Of a stretch of 64,000 bases of DNA, positions 8,751 through 17,140 are shown in pieces. The stretch spans positions 2,046,001-2,110,000 of the forward strand of contig CBDHCM010000006.1 of NCBI GenBank assembly GCA_965261105.1, in the 5' to 3' direction. The stretch is from Aldehydirespirator sp965261105 (GTDB lineage Bacteria; Actinomycetota; Acidimicrobiia; Acidimicrobiales; Aldehydirespiratoraceae). The position numbers were made by a program, and so were the translations under genes. The notes beneath the pieces were generated by a model, which was not told the DNA's origin, searched no databases, and worked only from the letters and a program-made list of their open reading frames with translations. Numbering within the stretch: the stretch's first letter is position 1; every line of letters begins with the position of its first letter.

Positions 8751-8790
8751 CCGCGCCGGCAGGCGCCCCGGGCGCAGAGGGAGAAAACCA

Positions 8791-9762
8791 GTGACCGATG
8801 ACGGAGCTTTCTACGACGACGGCTTCTGTTTGGCCAACGGTCTGATCGGCGAGGCGCTGATGATCCCGTCGGCTAATCCCAAGAACTTCCACCAGGCGAT
8901 CTCTGACCCCGATGCGATGCCGGGCCAGAATCTTTGGGGGAAGCTCTTCCTGCCCGAGGGGCCCGGACCGTTCCCGGTCGTGATCATCGCCCCGGGCAGC
9001 CTCGGACTCCAACAGCACCACTGTGAGATCGCGGCGGCGATCACCGACGCCGCCATTGCGGCATGCGCCATCGACCCGTTCGGCACTCGCAGCGTTGTCA
9101 GCACAGTGGCCAATCAGATCCAATTCTCCTTCGCGGCCAGCGCCTGGGACGTTCTCGCCACCGCCGAGGTCCTCGCGGCCCGCCCCGACATCGACCAGGC
9201 ACGAATCGGTGCCCAAGGCCACAGCCGGGGCGGCTCGGCGGTGCTGAACGCCGCGTCGGTACATCTCGCGGCAGCCTCCAACGCCCCGAAGCTCGTCGGG
9301 GTGTACGCCGCCTACCCCTGGTCGGGACAGCAGTTCCTCGACCCCGCCGTGGGCAGCACACTCATCCAGGCGATCATCGGCGACCGCGACGACTGGTGCC
9401 CACCGGTGCAGGTCCAAGCCCACATCCACGCCATGCGGATCGCGGGCGGCGATGCGACCGTGCGGATCGTGCCGGGCGCAAACCACAGCTTCGACCGCAC
9501 GACCCCCCTGGAGCACATACCCGAGGCCTCCGTGACGCCCGGCGCGCCCACCCTCTACATCGCAGATGACGGCGCCTTCATCCTGCCGACCTCCGATGAG
9601 CCAGACCCGGAGCTGATCGACCTCGACGGCTTCCTCTACTCCATCGAGGCCGGCTTCGGAGTCCGCGGCGCCCACATCTCCGGCAACCCCGATCTCGTGC
9701 CGCTCTTCTACGACGACATGATGACGTTCTGGACCGGCGTCATGGCACCAACCGCGGCATAG
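8791..9762 (+). CDS. Dienelactone-hydrolase-like alpha/beta hydrolase
   Basis: 323 residues with a GTG start behind a GAGGGAG site. GHSRGGS carries the predicted nucleophile Ser, GDRDDW the acid and GANHSFD the catalytic His, in the dienelactone-hydrolase order. The Ser-for-Cys nucleophile makes true dienelactone hydrolysis uncertain; an esterase or ester-bond hydrolase of aromatic catabolism is equally possible. It is transcribed away from the Kmo remnant. Confidence 0.82.
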   Translation: MTDDGAFYDDGFCLANGLIGEALMIPSANPKNFHQAISDPDAMPGQNLWGKLFLPEGPGPFPVVIIAPGSLGLQQHHCEIAAAITDAAIAACAIDPFGTRSVVSTVANQIQFSFAASAWDVLATAEVLAARPDIDQARIGAQGHSRGGSAVLNAASVHLAAASNAPKLVGVYAAYPWSGQQFLDPAVGSTLIQAIIGDRDDWCPPVQVQAHIHAMRIAGGDATVRIVPGANHSFDRTTPLEHIPEASVTPGAPTLYIADDGAFILPTSDEPDPELIDLDGFLYSIEAGFGVRGAHISGNPDLVPLFYDDMMTFWTGVMAPTAA

Positions 9763-9813
9763 GTCCTCAGGGTCTGCCTCGACCGAGGGGCCGGAGCCGA
9801 TAGCTTGAGCCCG

Positions 9814-10572
9814 ATGAGCGGCACCGACCCGGCCGAGGGGCAGGATCCCGATCAGGCGGGTCCCGCTCTGGACAGGCTGCCGGAGGACTGGGGCCGGGCC
9901 CTGGCGGTGGTGGCCCATCCCGACGACCTCGAGTATGGCGCGTCGGCGGCCGTGGCCCGCTGGACCGCAATGGGCAAGGACATTCGTTATGTGCTGGCCA
10001 CCCGGGGCGAGGCCGGCATCGACTCCATGGCTCCTGAACAGGCCGGACCGCTGCGCACGGCAGAGCAGGTAGCTGCCGCAGCCGCGGTGGGCGTCTCAGT
10101 GGTCGAGTTCCTCGATCACGCCGACGGCCTTGTCGTCAACGGGATCGAGCTGCGGAGGGATCTGGCCGCGGCCATCCGCCGCCACCGCCCCGAAGTGATC
10201 ATCGGGTCGAACTACCGCGACCGGTGGGGCGACTCAGGACCCTGGAACCACGTCGATCACCGAGAACTCGGCAGGGCCCTGCCCGATGCCGTGCGAGACG
10301 CAGCCAACCGCTGGCTGTTCACCGACGCGGGCGAGCCGTGGAGCGGTGTGCGCTGGATCGCCTTCGCATCCTCGCCGGCACCCACCCATGGGGTGGACGT
10401 GACCGATCACCTCGCGCGGGGTGTGGCCTCGTTGCGCTGCCACCACGCCTACATCGAGAGCCTCGGCGACCCGTCCTTCAGTCCCGATTCGTTCCTGCGC
10501 GACAGCTGCCAACAGGTCGGCCAGACGATGGGCGCGCAGTTCGGAGTCGCCTTCGAACTGATCCCAATGTGA
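9814..10572 (+). CDS. PIG-L family (LmbE-like) zinc deacetylase
   Basis: About 252 residues. The VVAHPDDLEYG motif (His and Asp zinc ligand/base) is near residue 37. NHVDHRELGRAL supplies the HxxH-type second zinc site. Members remove N-acetyl groups from sugars such as GlcNAc conjugates (mycothiol-type pathways) or act in natural product maturation. An upstream in-frame TTG at 9805 is possible; the ATG at 9814 is preferred. Substrate is unknown from sequence. Confidence 0.88.
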   Translation: MSGTDPAEGQDPDQAGPALDRLPEDWGRALAVVAHPDDLEYGASAAVARWTAMGKDIRYVLATRGEAGIDSMAPEQAGPLRTAEQVAAAAAVGVSVVEFLDHADGLVVNGIELRRDLAAAIRRHRPEVIIGSNYRDRWGDSGPWNHVDHRELGRALPDAVRDAANRWLFTDAGEPWSGVRWIAFASSPAPTHGVDVTDHLARGVASLRCHHAYIESLGDPSFSPDSFLRDSCQQVGQTMGAQFGVAFELIPM

Positions 10573-10822
10573 TCACCCGCTAGAGGATTCCGCCACCGAG
10601 CTTGCGATCACCCGCTGGTTCAACACTGCCGACACCCGAAGTGCTGCTCGACGTGGGTATCGTCTGTTAGACCCTTCGTTATAGGTCTCGGCGCTCGTGG
10701 GGTCCAACTGCCGGGGCCTCGATGTGGAATCATCGTCCGATGGTCGAGGCCACGAACGTACCCGGTGACCGAACGCGGTCCTTGCGGCGCAGTGTGCGCT
10801 TCTGCCCGCCGGTACTGACGTG

Positions 10823-11899
10823 ATGCGCCACATTCATTCGCTGGCCGAGTTCGACGCCCACCTGCGCCGCCACGGCACCCTCGCCGATGCGGTGGTGCAG
10901 GGGATCGATCTGCGCGGTCGCGCCGACGAACTCCGGGCGGCGGCCTGCCCAGGCGCCGCCTTCCTCGGCGCGGCGATGAGCGACGAGACGCTCCGCCACG
11001 TGCTCGCGAGCGGCGCGGTGGTGCTTCCACCCCTGCGAGACCTTCCCTTCAACCCCTACCGGCCTCGGCTCTACTCCCAGGCGGAGCTGACTCCCGAGAT
11101 CGACCTCGCCATCTACCGGTGGGCCAGCCGCCATCCGCGGGGTTCGCACCTGCCCGTCATGGACGCCCTGGCCCGGCGACTGCACGACCACGCCATCGAC
11201 GACGCCCTGCACGGCCACCTCGCGGATCGCGAGGTAGTGGCCGTGATGGGCGGCCACACCCTGGAGCGCTGTGACGCCGGCTACCGCTCGGTAGCGGTGC
11301 TGGGACGGGAGCTGGCCCGGGCGGGTTGGCACGTGACCACCGGCGGCGGGCCCGGAGCAATGGAGGCCGCCAACCTCGGCGCGCGGCTCTGCCCTCACCC
11401 CGACGACGCCGCCGACACCGCTATCGCCCTGCTCGCCCACGCCCCCGACTATCGCCGCGGCGAGCCCTACCGGGCCGCAGGACAGGCCGTGCTGGACGCC
11501 TTCGGCGGCGGCGGGGAGTCACTGGCCGTTCCCACCTGGTTCTACGGCCATGAGCCGACCAACCAATTCGCCAGCCATATCGCCAAGTACTTCGCCAACT
11601 CGATCCGCGAGGACGGCCTGCTCGCCATCGCCACCCGCGGCGTGGTGTTCACACCCGGTTCGGCCGGAACCATCGGCGAGGTCTTCCTGGACGCCACCCA
11701 GAACCACTACGAGGTGTTCGGCGCGGTGAGCCCCATGGTCTTCCTGGGCCGCAGGTACTTCACCGAGACGATGCCCGCCGTCCCACTGCTGCGCCATCTC
11801 GCAGGCGACCGCCGCTACGCGGCCATGATCGGCGTGGTCGACACCGCCGCCGAGGCCCTGGACTTCCTGCGCACCCACCCGCCGGTGACCGCCACCTGA
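10823..11899 (+). CDS. LOG/Rossmann-like protein (putative nucleotide-sugar or cytokinin-type hydrolase fold)
   Basis: About 358 residues. The centre has a Rossmann-like segment beginning VVAVMGGHTLERCD and TTGGGPGAMEAAN. The C-terminal third has TPGSAGTIGEVFLD, a variant of the PGGxGTxxE motif of LOG/lysine-decarboxylase-like proteins (Ser in place of the second Gly). About 120 N-terminal residues are not part of the LOG core. It is longer than typical LOG phosphoribohydrolases (about 190 aa), so activity is unproven. GTG at 10820 is an alternative start. Confidence 0.75.
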   Translation: MRHIHSLAEFDAHLRRHGTLADAVVQGIDLRGRADELRAAACPGAAFLGAAMSDETLRHVLASGAVVLPPLRDLPFNPYRPRLYSQAELTPEIDLAIYRWASRHPRGSHLPVMDALARRLHDHAIDDALHGHLADREVVAVMGGHTLERCDAGYRSVAVLGRELARAGWHVTTGGGPGAMEAANLGARLCPHPDDAADTAIALLAHAPDYRRGEPYRAAGQAVLDAFGGGGESLAVPTWFYGHEPTNQFASHIAKYFANSIREDGLLAIATRGVVFTPGSAGTIGEVFLDATQNHYEVFGAVSPMVFLGRRYFTETMPAVPLLRHLAGDRRYAAMIGVVDTAAEALDFLRTHPPVTAT

Positions 11900-12049
11900 C
11901 CCTCGCTCTCGGCAATCGACGACGGGGAAGCCTCTCGGCTTGGCTCGCAGGTCTTGGAGCGGGATCCGCCTGCTGAACGCTCGCGGCTGGGTCAGCCTCA
12001 AAGCGGTGCCCGCATCCGCGCCGTCGAAGTACGCCTGGAACTCGTGGTA

Positions 12050-12136
12050 GCCCAGACACCAACGAGTGCATCTGACATGGGGTGTTGCAGAGTCGGAGTA
12101 CCAACCCGTACCTGGGGACAGCCCCGATGACGGGAC
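12050..12136 (+). repeat. Island repeat, copy A (diverged)
   Basis: Contains accaacgagtgcatctgac, a GT-rich middle and aacccgtacctggggacagc. This matches in order the repeats at 41.1, 47.4 and 57.7 kb, with many substitutions and no adjacent tRNA fragment. Same orientation as the other copies. Confidence 0.6.
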
Positions 12137-12230
12137 GCCCCTGGTGTGCGTTCGACTTCCAGCGGGAAGTGATGGCCCAGAGAGCAGGGACGATTGGGTT
12201 GTACGGTCCATCATGTCCGACTAGTCTTCA

Positions 12231-12244
12231 AGAAATCGATTTCT
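12231..12244. promoter_or_regulatory. Perfect 14-bp palindrome, LacI-type operator candidate
   Basis: AGAAATCGATTTCT is a perfect inverted repeat with the central CG typical of LacI-family operators, 34 bp upstream of the GNAT start. A related AATCGATTTC core precedes the binding-protein gene at 25.6 kb. The regulator is unknown. Confidence 0.35.
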
Positions 12245-12277
12245 CGCTCCTTATCGCGCCATGCGATTGAGAAGGCC

Positions 12278-13270
12278 ATGACTTTCGTGCACCCAAACTT
12301 CGACGTCCCGCAGGCATTGGAGAGCGACCAGTTTCGGCTTCGACCGCTAACTACATCCGACGCTCTGGTGCACTACGACGCGCTGATGACGAGCATCTCC
12401 CACCTGCAGGGCGCTTGTCTTAGGATCCCGAATAGAACCCCGAATTGGCCGCCGCGGGATCTGTCGTTCGTGGACAACCACGTTCATGTTGCATGGCTCC
12501 ACAAGGAGCGAGACCTGAGGAAGTCGTTTGCCTTCGCGGTGACATCTGTGGACGGGACGGGCTATCTGGGGAATGTCTATGTAGACCCCTGCGACAAGTC
12601 GGGGATCGATGCGACGGTAACGATGTGGGTACGGGAGAGCGAGTTGGACACGGACCTCGACGCCGCGCTGTACCGCGATGTGCGGGCCTGGATCACCACC
12701 GACTGGCCATTCGAGACAGTCGCCTACCCTGAGCGCGAATACACGCGCGACGAATGGGACCGGATGCCAGCCGGCGTGGATCCGTTCGTGCCCCCCGACG
12801 CTGTGATCCCCGAGGTCTTCGACGCCGACAGATTTCGACTGGAAGCACTGTCGACAACCCACACCGTTCGGGACTACGAGGCCGTGATGAGCAGCGTCAA
12901 CCACCTCCGCGACTGCTACTGGAATGCGCTCGGTTGGCCTAGCAACGACCTGACCTTCATGCAGGACTTCATTGACTTGTCCTGGCACACAAGCGAGCGC
13001 GCCCTTCGAAAGTCCTACGCGTTCGCGGTGCTGACGGTCGACTCATCGGTACAGACCGGTTGCCTCTACATCGATCCGTGCATCAATCCGCAGATCGACG
13101 CGACAGCATCGATGTGGGTGCGGGAGAGCGAACTGGACACGGGCCTCGACGCCGCTCTGTACCGCGACGTGCGGGCCTGGATCGCCACCGACTGGCCATT
13201 CGAGACAGTCGCCTACCCTGAGCGCGAATACACCTTCGACGAATGGAGCGCAATCGTCGACCAGCAGTGA
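12278..13270 (+). CDS. Tandem-duplicated GNAT-like protein
   Basis: 330 residues starting MTFVHPNFDVPQ at the ATG 12278. The protein is two ~165-residue copies of one domain: F-R-L-x-x-L near the start, then a KSxAFAV strand, a YVDPC/YIDPC strand, SMWVRESELDT, ALYRDVRAWI and VAYPEREYT in each half. The layout is that of uncharacterised GNAT-fold acetyltransferase relatives, which are usually single-domain. The 3' parts of the halves are nearly identical in DNA (12,620-12,750 versus 13,110-13,240). No partner gene is evident. Confidence 0.75.
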   Translation: MTFVHPNFDVPQALESDQFRLRPLTTSDALVHYDALMTSISHLQGACLRIPNRTPNWPPRDLSFVDNHVHVAWLHKERDLRKSFAFAVTSVDGTGYLGNVYVDPCDKSGIDATVTMWVRESELDTDLDAALYRDVRAWITTDWPFETVAYPEREYTRDEWDRMPAGVDPFVPPDAVIPEVFDADRFRLEALSTTHTVRDYEAVMSSVNHLRDCYWNALGWPSNDLTFMQDFIDLSWHTSERALRKSYAFAVLTVDSSVQTGCLYIDPCINPQIDATASMWVRESELDTGLDAALYRDVRAWIATDWPFETVAYPEREYTFDEWSAIVDQQ

Positions 13271-13307
13271 AGGACTGAGACTGGCGATCAAGTGTAGGGA
13301 CGGCGTT

Positions 13308-14354
13308 CTATTCGATCGGGCTGTGCTTGGTCCATTTCGTGTAGATCCGATCCAGCAACGGGCCGTATTCCCTGCCGCAGTACGGGTCATGGATGTCGAG
13401 GTCCATGACCAGAGCGGCTCGACGGACAATGGCCTGGACGGGAAGACATGACACCATAGGCTGCCACATCGCTCCACCAAGCGATGAGAGTCGGAGTGCG
13501 GACACGTTGTCGGGGCAACGGCCGTCGCTAATAACCGCCGTAGCGACCCCTATCTCCCTGAGACCCTCGACTATCTCCAAGGCTCGCGCCAGACCGCGAC
13601 CATCGGCCGCAACAACGAACGCTCTATCGCCCGGTCGAATCAGAATGTGTGAACCGTGGGCGAACTCCTCTAGATCGTCCCATCCGGCGTCCATGCCTCC
13701 GGCCTCCCAGAATTTCATCGCTCCATACATCGCCGTGGCTCGATCAGGGCCCGCTCCGAGGAACCATGTCCGTTGACTGTGCGCTTCGAGTCTTTCAGCC
13801 CAGTCCAGGCTCGATTCGATTACTGCGGTCGAGACGTCGATCCAGGCATCGATCTGTGGGAGCCGCTGACCGTGCAGCCGTTCTGCTATCGCGAGCAGCG
13901 CCAACAGCGAAACGGAATAGTCACGAGCATGCGGAATGGACCGGACCAATGGCGTTGGCATCTCAATCGTGTGGTCGCAGACCTCTCCCAGCCGCGATTC
14001 AGGGTTGGAAGTCACTGCGGCCGTTACCGCTCCGGCCCGGCGGAACCGGAGCGCAGCTTCGACGGTTCGAGACACTTCGCCGCTCACCGAGATCGCGACC
14101 AGGAGCGTCGAGTCATCCGCAGGCTCGAACGCAGCTGCATCGAGACTCGGAACGGCCCGGGCCTCTACTCCCACCTCGGCGCGGAACAGGCTCTCGACGG
14201 CCGTCGCAGCAATCAGCGAATCACCGGACCCCGTAAGCACCACTCTCCGGCAGCTCCCGAAGTCTTCAACGACTTCGAGGCGCCTGCGGAAGGCCGGCAG
14301 CGCGGATCCAAGCGTCGCGGGCTGGGAACGAATGTCGGTCAGGAAGTCGTCCAT
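13308..14354 (-). CDS. SIS-domain sugar isomerase-like protein 1
   Basis: 348 residues with two SIS domains (sugar-isomerase fold) and no glutaminase domain. Phosphosugar-binding segments are VVLTGSGDSLIAAT and AISVSGEVSRTVEA. The C-terminal EYGPLLDRIYT is typical of GlmS-like proteins. It probably isomerises or deaminates a phosphorylated keto/amino sugar. The ATG at 14354 overlaps the kinase stop (TGATG); a GTG at 14357 is possible. Forms a two-gene operon with the PfkB kinase, divergent from the LacI gene. Confidence 0.85.
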   Translation of the reverse strand: MDDFLTDIRSQPATLGSALPAFRRRLEVVEDFGSCRRVVLTGSGDSLIAATAVESLFRAEVGVEARAVPSLDAAAFEPADDSTLLVAISVSGEVSRTVEAALRFRRAGAVTAAVTSNPESRLGEVCDHTIEMPTPLVRSIPHARDYSVSLLALLAIAERLHGQRLPQIDAWIDVSTAVIESSLDWAERLEAHSQRTWFLGAGPDRATAMYGAMKFWEAGGMDAGWDDLEEFAHGSHILIRPGDRAFVVAADGRGLARALEIVEGLREIGVATAVISDGRCPDNVSALRLSSLGGAMWQPMVSCLPVQAIVRRAALVMDLDIHDPYCGREYGPLLDRIYTKWTKHSPIE

Positions 14355-15361
14355 CACCGCCGGGCGTCTCCTGGCTGGGCATCTCCTGGCTGGGCGTCTC
14401 CTGGCTGGGCATCTCCTGACCAGGCAATCCCGCGCCCGTCGAGCAGCGCGTGGAGGCTGTCGCCATTGATCACCGCGGACCGACCAGGAGCGGTCGTCGA
14501 GACAGCAGCGACAGCATTGGCCAACTCGACAGCCTCTCGATCACTCCAGTCCCGCACTCGAGCCCACGTGAACGCGGCCGCGAATGAATCCCCGGCACCG
14601 TTCACGTCCACGACCTCAACCTCATGAGCCCTCACCCGGATCGTCGACCCGTCCCGGGCGAGGAGCAGAGCGCCATCAGCACCCAGCGTGACGCACACGG
14701 TCGCAGGGCCCATGGCCCGGACCGCGTGCGCCGCTCGCTCGGGGGTTGAGCCCAGCACCAAGGCCGCCTCCGTGTTCACGAAAGCTACGTCCGCCAGAGA
14801 GACGAGACGGGCCAGAGCTTTCTGATACACAGCCGGCGATTCGATGTCGATGGAAGTGATCGCCGGGCTGTCTGCCGCGGCCCGAAGCAGCGGCAGCACG
14901 TGATCACCCTGTTCGGCCATCGTATGGATCGCGGTCGCCTCGATCATGGTGTCGATGTCGCCGGGTGCCGGCTGAGGCCACAGCGCAGGCGTCTCGAACT
15001 GGATCAGCGACCGCTCGCCTCCCGGTGTCGACAACGCGACCGTCCAGAACGTCGGATCAGTCACCTGCTCGACGTAGCGCGTGTCGACGCCCCGTGCTGC
15101 CAAGTCCGCCAGTGAGTCGATTCCATGGCCGTCGGGTCCGACACGACCAACGATTCCCGCTGTCCCGCCGAGTGCCGAATACACGGCCGCGGCGTTCGCC
15201 GCCATCCCGCCCGGGTATGAGGACGCGGCCTCGACCCACAGCTTTTCACCGGGGCTCGGAAGGTGGTCGACCGATGCCATCACATCGACGCCGATGTCTC
15301 CCACGCTGAGGAACTCGACAGGCCAGACGTTGTCACTTGCTGTATCTTCTGCGTGGATCAC
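14354..15361 (-). CDS. PfkB-family sugar kinase
   Basis: 335-residue ribokinase-like kinase. The N-terminal SVGDIGVDVM strand, the substrate-lid GGMAANAAAVYSALGG and the C-terminal VDVNGAGDSFAAAFT, carrying the anion hole and catalytic Asp, are all present. The GTG start at 15361 lies 62 bp from the divergent LacI gene. The extreme C-terminus is a run of GDAQP units from a 15-bp tandem repeat. It likely phosphorylates the imported sugar or an intermediate before the SIS protein. Confidence 0.9.
   Translation of the reverse strand: MIHAEDTASDNVWPVEFLSVGDIGVDVMASVDHLPSPGEKLWVEAASSYPGGMAANAAAVYSALGGTAGIVGRVGPDGHGIDSLADLAARGVDTRYVEQVTDPTFWTVALSTPGGERSLIQFETPALWPQPAPGDIDTMIEATAIHTMAEQGDHVLPLLRAAADSPAITSIDIESPAVYQKALARLVSLADVAFVNTEAALVLGSTPERAAHAVRAMGPATVCVTLGADGALLLARDGSTIRVRAHEVEVVDVNGAGDSFAAAFTWARVRDWSDREAVELANAVAAVSTTAPGRSAVINGDSLHALLDGRGIAWSGDAQPGDAQPGDAQPGDARR
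14362..14421. repeat. 15-bp tandem repeat encoding GDAQP units
   Basis: Four units of gggcRtctcctggct; the last is degenerate. They lie inside the 3' end of the PfkB gene. The period is a multiple of three, so unit number can change without frameshift. Confidence 0.85.
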
Positions 15362-15423
15362 GTCGTGCTCCCCAACCCCTTCCCAGCGGTCAGATCGCCG
15401 GCTCAGGTGCCTAGAATCAGCGT

Positions 15424-16455
15424 ATGGCGACTATGCGCGAGGTTGCTGCCGCGGCCAACGTATCGGCGGCCACGGTCTCGCGTGTCCTAAACGGCATCGC
15501 TGTCGACCCCGCGAAAGCGGCTCGAGTGCAGGCTGCCGTCGCGAGGGCCGGCTATCGCCGCAACCAGATCGGCCGGGCGCTGCGGACCCGCCGAACCCGG
15601 AACTGGTCCTTCATTGCCGCTGACATCGAAGACTCGTTCTTCACTTCTGTTCTTCGCGGCCTCGACGACATCGCCCTGGACAACGATTACTGCGTGATGG
15701 TCTCGAACACCAACGACGATCCCGAACGCGAGGTAATACATGTCCGCCTCGCGGTCGAGAACCAGGTGTCGGGCGTGGTGCTGGCCACCGAAACGGCCAA
15801 TCCGAAGACGCTGGCCCCTCTGCTGGCAACCCCCATGCCCGTGGTGCTGATCGAGACCGTGTCGGTGGATTGCGGTGACGTGGACACGGTCCTGGTCGAC
15901 AACCGTCTCGGAGCCAAGACCGCCACGATCCACCTGATCGAGCAGGGGTTCGAACGGATCGCCTGCCTGGCCGGTCCTGTCGGGCATCACGCAACCAACG
16001 AGCGACTGCGCGGCTGCAGCGAGGCTCTGGCCGAGACAGGCCGGACGCTCGAACAGGTCGTCGAGCACGCTGACTATCGACCTGAGGGCGGACATCGGGC
16101 GGCGAACTCTCTGCTCGATGCACCGCACCGGCCAGACGCTCTGCTGGTCTTCAACTCCCAGATGGCTGCCGGCGCCATCCAAGCGGCGCGTTCGCGTGGC
16201 TTGAGCATCCCCCACGATCTCGGAATCGCTGCCTTCGACGACGCAAGCTGGACGTCGCTCGTCACTCCCCCGCTGACCGTGGTGCGACAGCCGACGTTCG
16301 AACTGGGCCGTGCCGCAGGAGAAGTTCTCCTGAACCGCACCATGAATCTCGAGGAGCCTTCCGAGATCGGCAGCGAAGCCTCCATCCACCGAGTGCTCAC
16401 TCCGGAACTCGTCGTCCGGGCAAGTTCGCGGCGCGACAGGACCCAGGGCTCATGA
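15424..16455 (+). CDS. LacI-family transcriptional regulator
   Basis: 343 residues. The N-terminal HTH (TMREVAAAANVSAATVSRVL, residues 3-22) and hinge helix are followed by a type 1 periplasmic-binding effector domain. The IAAFDDASWTSLVTPPLT segment is typical of sugar-binding LacI proteins. Divergent from the PfkB-SIS operon and just upstream of the transaldolase-like gene. It is the probable local repressor of this sugar cluster. Confidence 0.95.
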   Translation: MATMREVAAAANVSAATVSRVLNGIAVDPAKAARVQAAVARAGYRRNQIGRALRTRRTRNWSFIAADIEDSFFTSVLRGLDDIALDNDYCVMVSNTNDDPEREVIHVRLAVENQVSGVVLATETANPKTLAPLLATPMPVVLIETVSVDCGDVDTVLVDNRLGAKTATIHLIEQGFERIACLAGPVGHHATNERLRGCSEALAETGRTLEQVVEHADYRPEGGHRAANSLLDAPHRPDALLVFNSQMAAGAIQAARSRGLSIPHDLGIAAFDDASWTSLVTPPLTVVRQPTFELGRAAGEVLLNRTMNLEEPSEIGSEASIHRVLTPELVVRASSRRDRTQGS

Positions 16456-16498
16456 CCGGGCCCGACGCGCCCGCGCCGCAAGTCCACGAGAATCGACG

Positions 16499-17140
16499 TT
16501 GATTTATCTCGACTCGGCGGACGCCGACGATGCCCGGCGCGCCGCCCAGCTGGCGTACGTACACGGCATCACGACCAACCCGAAGCTCATGGCGGAGTCG
16601 GGGCGGCAGCCTCTCGAACAGCTCAGGGTGCTGCTCGAGGCCTTTCCCACCGGACCGGTCTTCTTCCAGCCCGGCTCCCCTGATCGGGCGACGACGGAGC
16701 TGGCCGAAGCACTGAAGCTCGGCGAGCAACGGGTCGTGGCCAAGCTTCCCGCGCAAGCGCAGATGTTCGCGCTGGGGACGGATCTTGCTCGCGACGGAGT
16801 CACCGTCGCGTACACGGCCGTCTATTCCCCCGCACAAGCGCTGGTAGCCGCCGGCGCCGAGGCGACCTGGGTGATTCCCTACGTGGACCGAGCGGCCCGG
16901 TTGCGGCCGGATTCGCCCGTCGTTGCGGCTATCGCCGACGTTCTGCGGGCCGCGGGATCTTGCGTCCGGGTGCTCGCGGCCAGCATCAAGTCCCCGCAAC
17001 AGGCTGTCGAATCCGTGATGCAGGGCGCCGACGCAGTGACAGCCGGGCTGGCGGTGCTGGAAGCGCTGGCCCACGACCCGCTCACCGAGAGCGCAGTCGA
17101 CGAGTTCGCTGGGGCGAACTCATCTGGGGGCGCTATCTAG
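16499..17140 (+). CDS. Fructose-6-phosphate aldolase/transaldolase-like protein
   Basis: 213 residues, the size of the TalC/FSA subfamily. MIYLDSADADD at the N-terminus, GITTNPKL, and VVAKLP with Schiff-base Lys near residue 82 are conserved. It starts at TTG 16499, 43 bp after the LacI gene. It presumably cleaves or builds a ketose phosphate made by the SIS and kinase enzymes. Its 3' end overlaps the convergent glycosidase-like gene by 4 bp. Confidence 0.85.
   Translation: MIYLDSADADDARRAAQLAYVHGITTNPKLMAESGRQPLEQLRVLLEAFPTGPVFFQPGSPDRATTELAEALKLGEQRVVAKLPAQAQMFALGTDLARDGVTVAYTAVYSPAQALVAAGAEATWVIPYVDRAARLRPDSPVVAAIADVLRAAGSCVRVLAASIKSPQQAVESVMQGADAVTAGLAVLEALAHDPLTESAVDEFAGANSSGGAI

Larger units (their letters stand above)
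11900..12277. other. Gene-free stretch with possible broken ORF
   Basis: No intact gene. On the minus strand 12058-11924 a frame reads GYHEFQAYFDGADAGTALRL then TQPRAFSRRIPLQDLR, which looks like part of a real (perhaps PUA/EVE-like) protein with both ends missing. The stretch also holds a diverged copy of the island repeat and a palindrome, listed separately. Confidence 0.4.

Noticed and set aside
7564..9918. One 784-codon minus-strand ORF as a single protein
   Set aside because: Its N-terminal 430 codons are antisense to the small ORF, the hydrolase and the PIG-L gene start; only the Kmo C-terminus (and perhaps an RT scrap) is meaningful.
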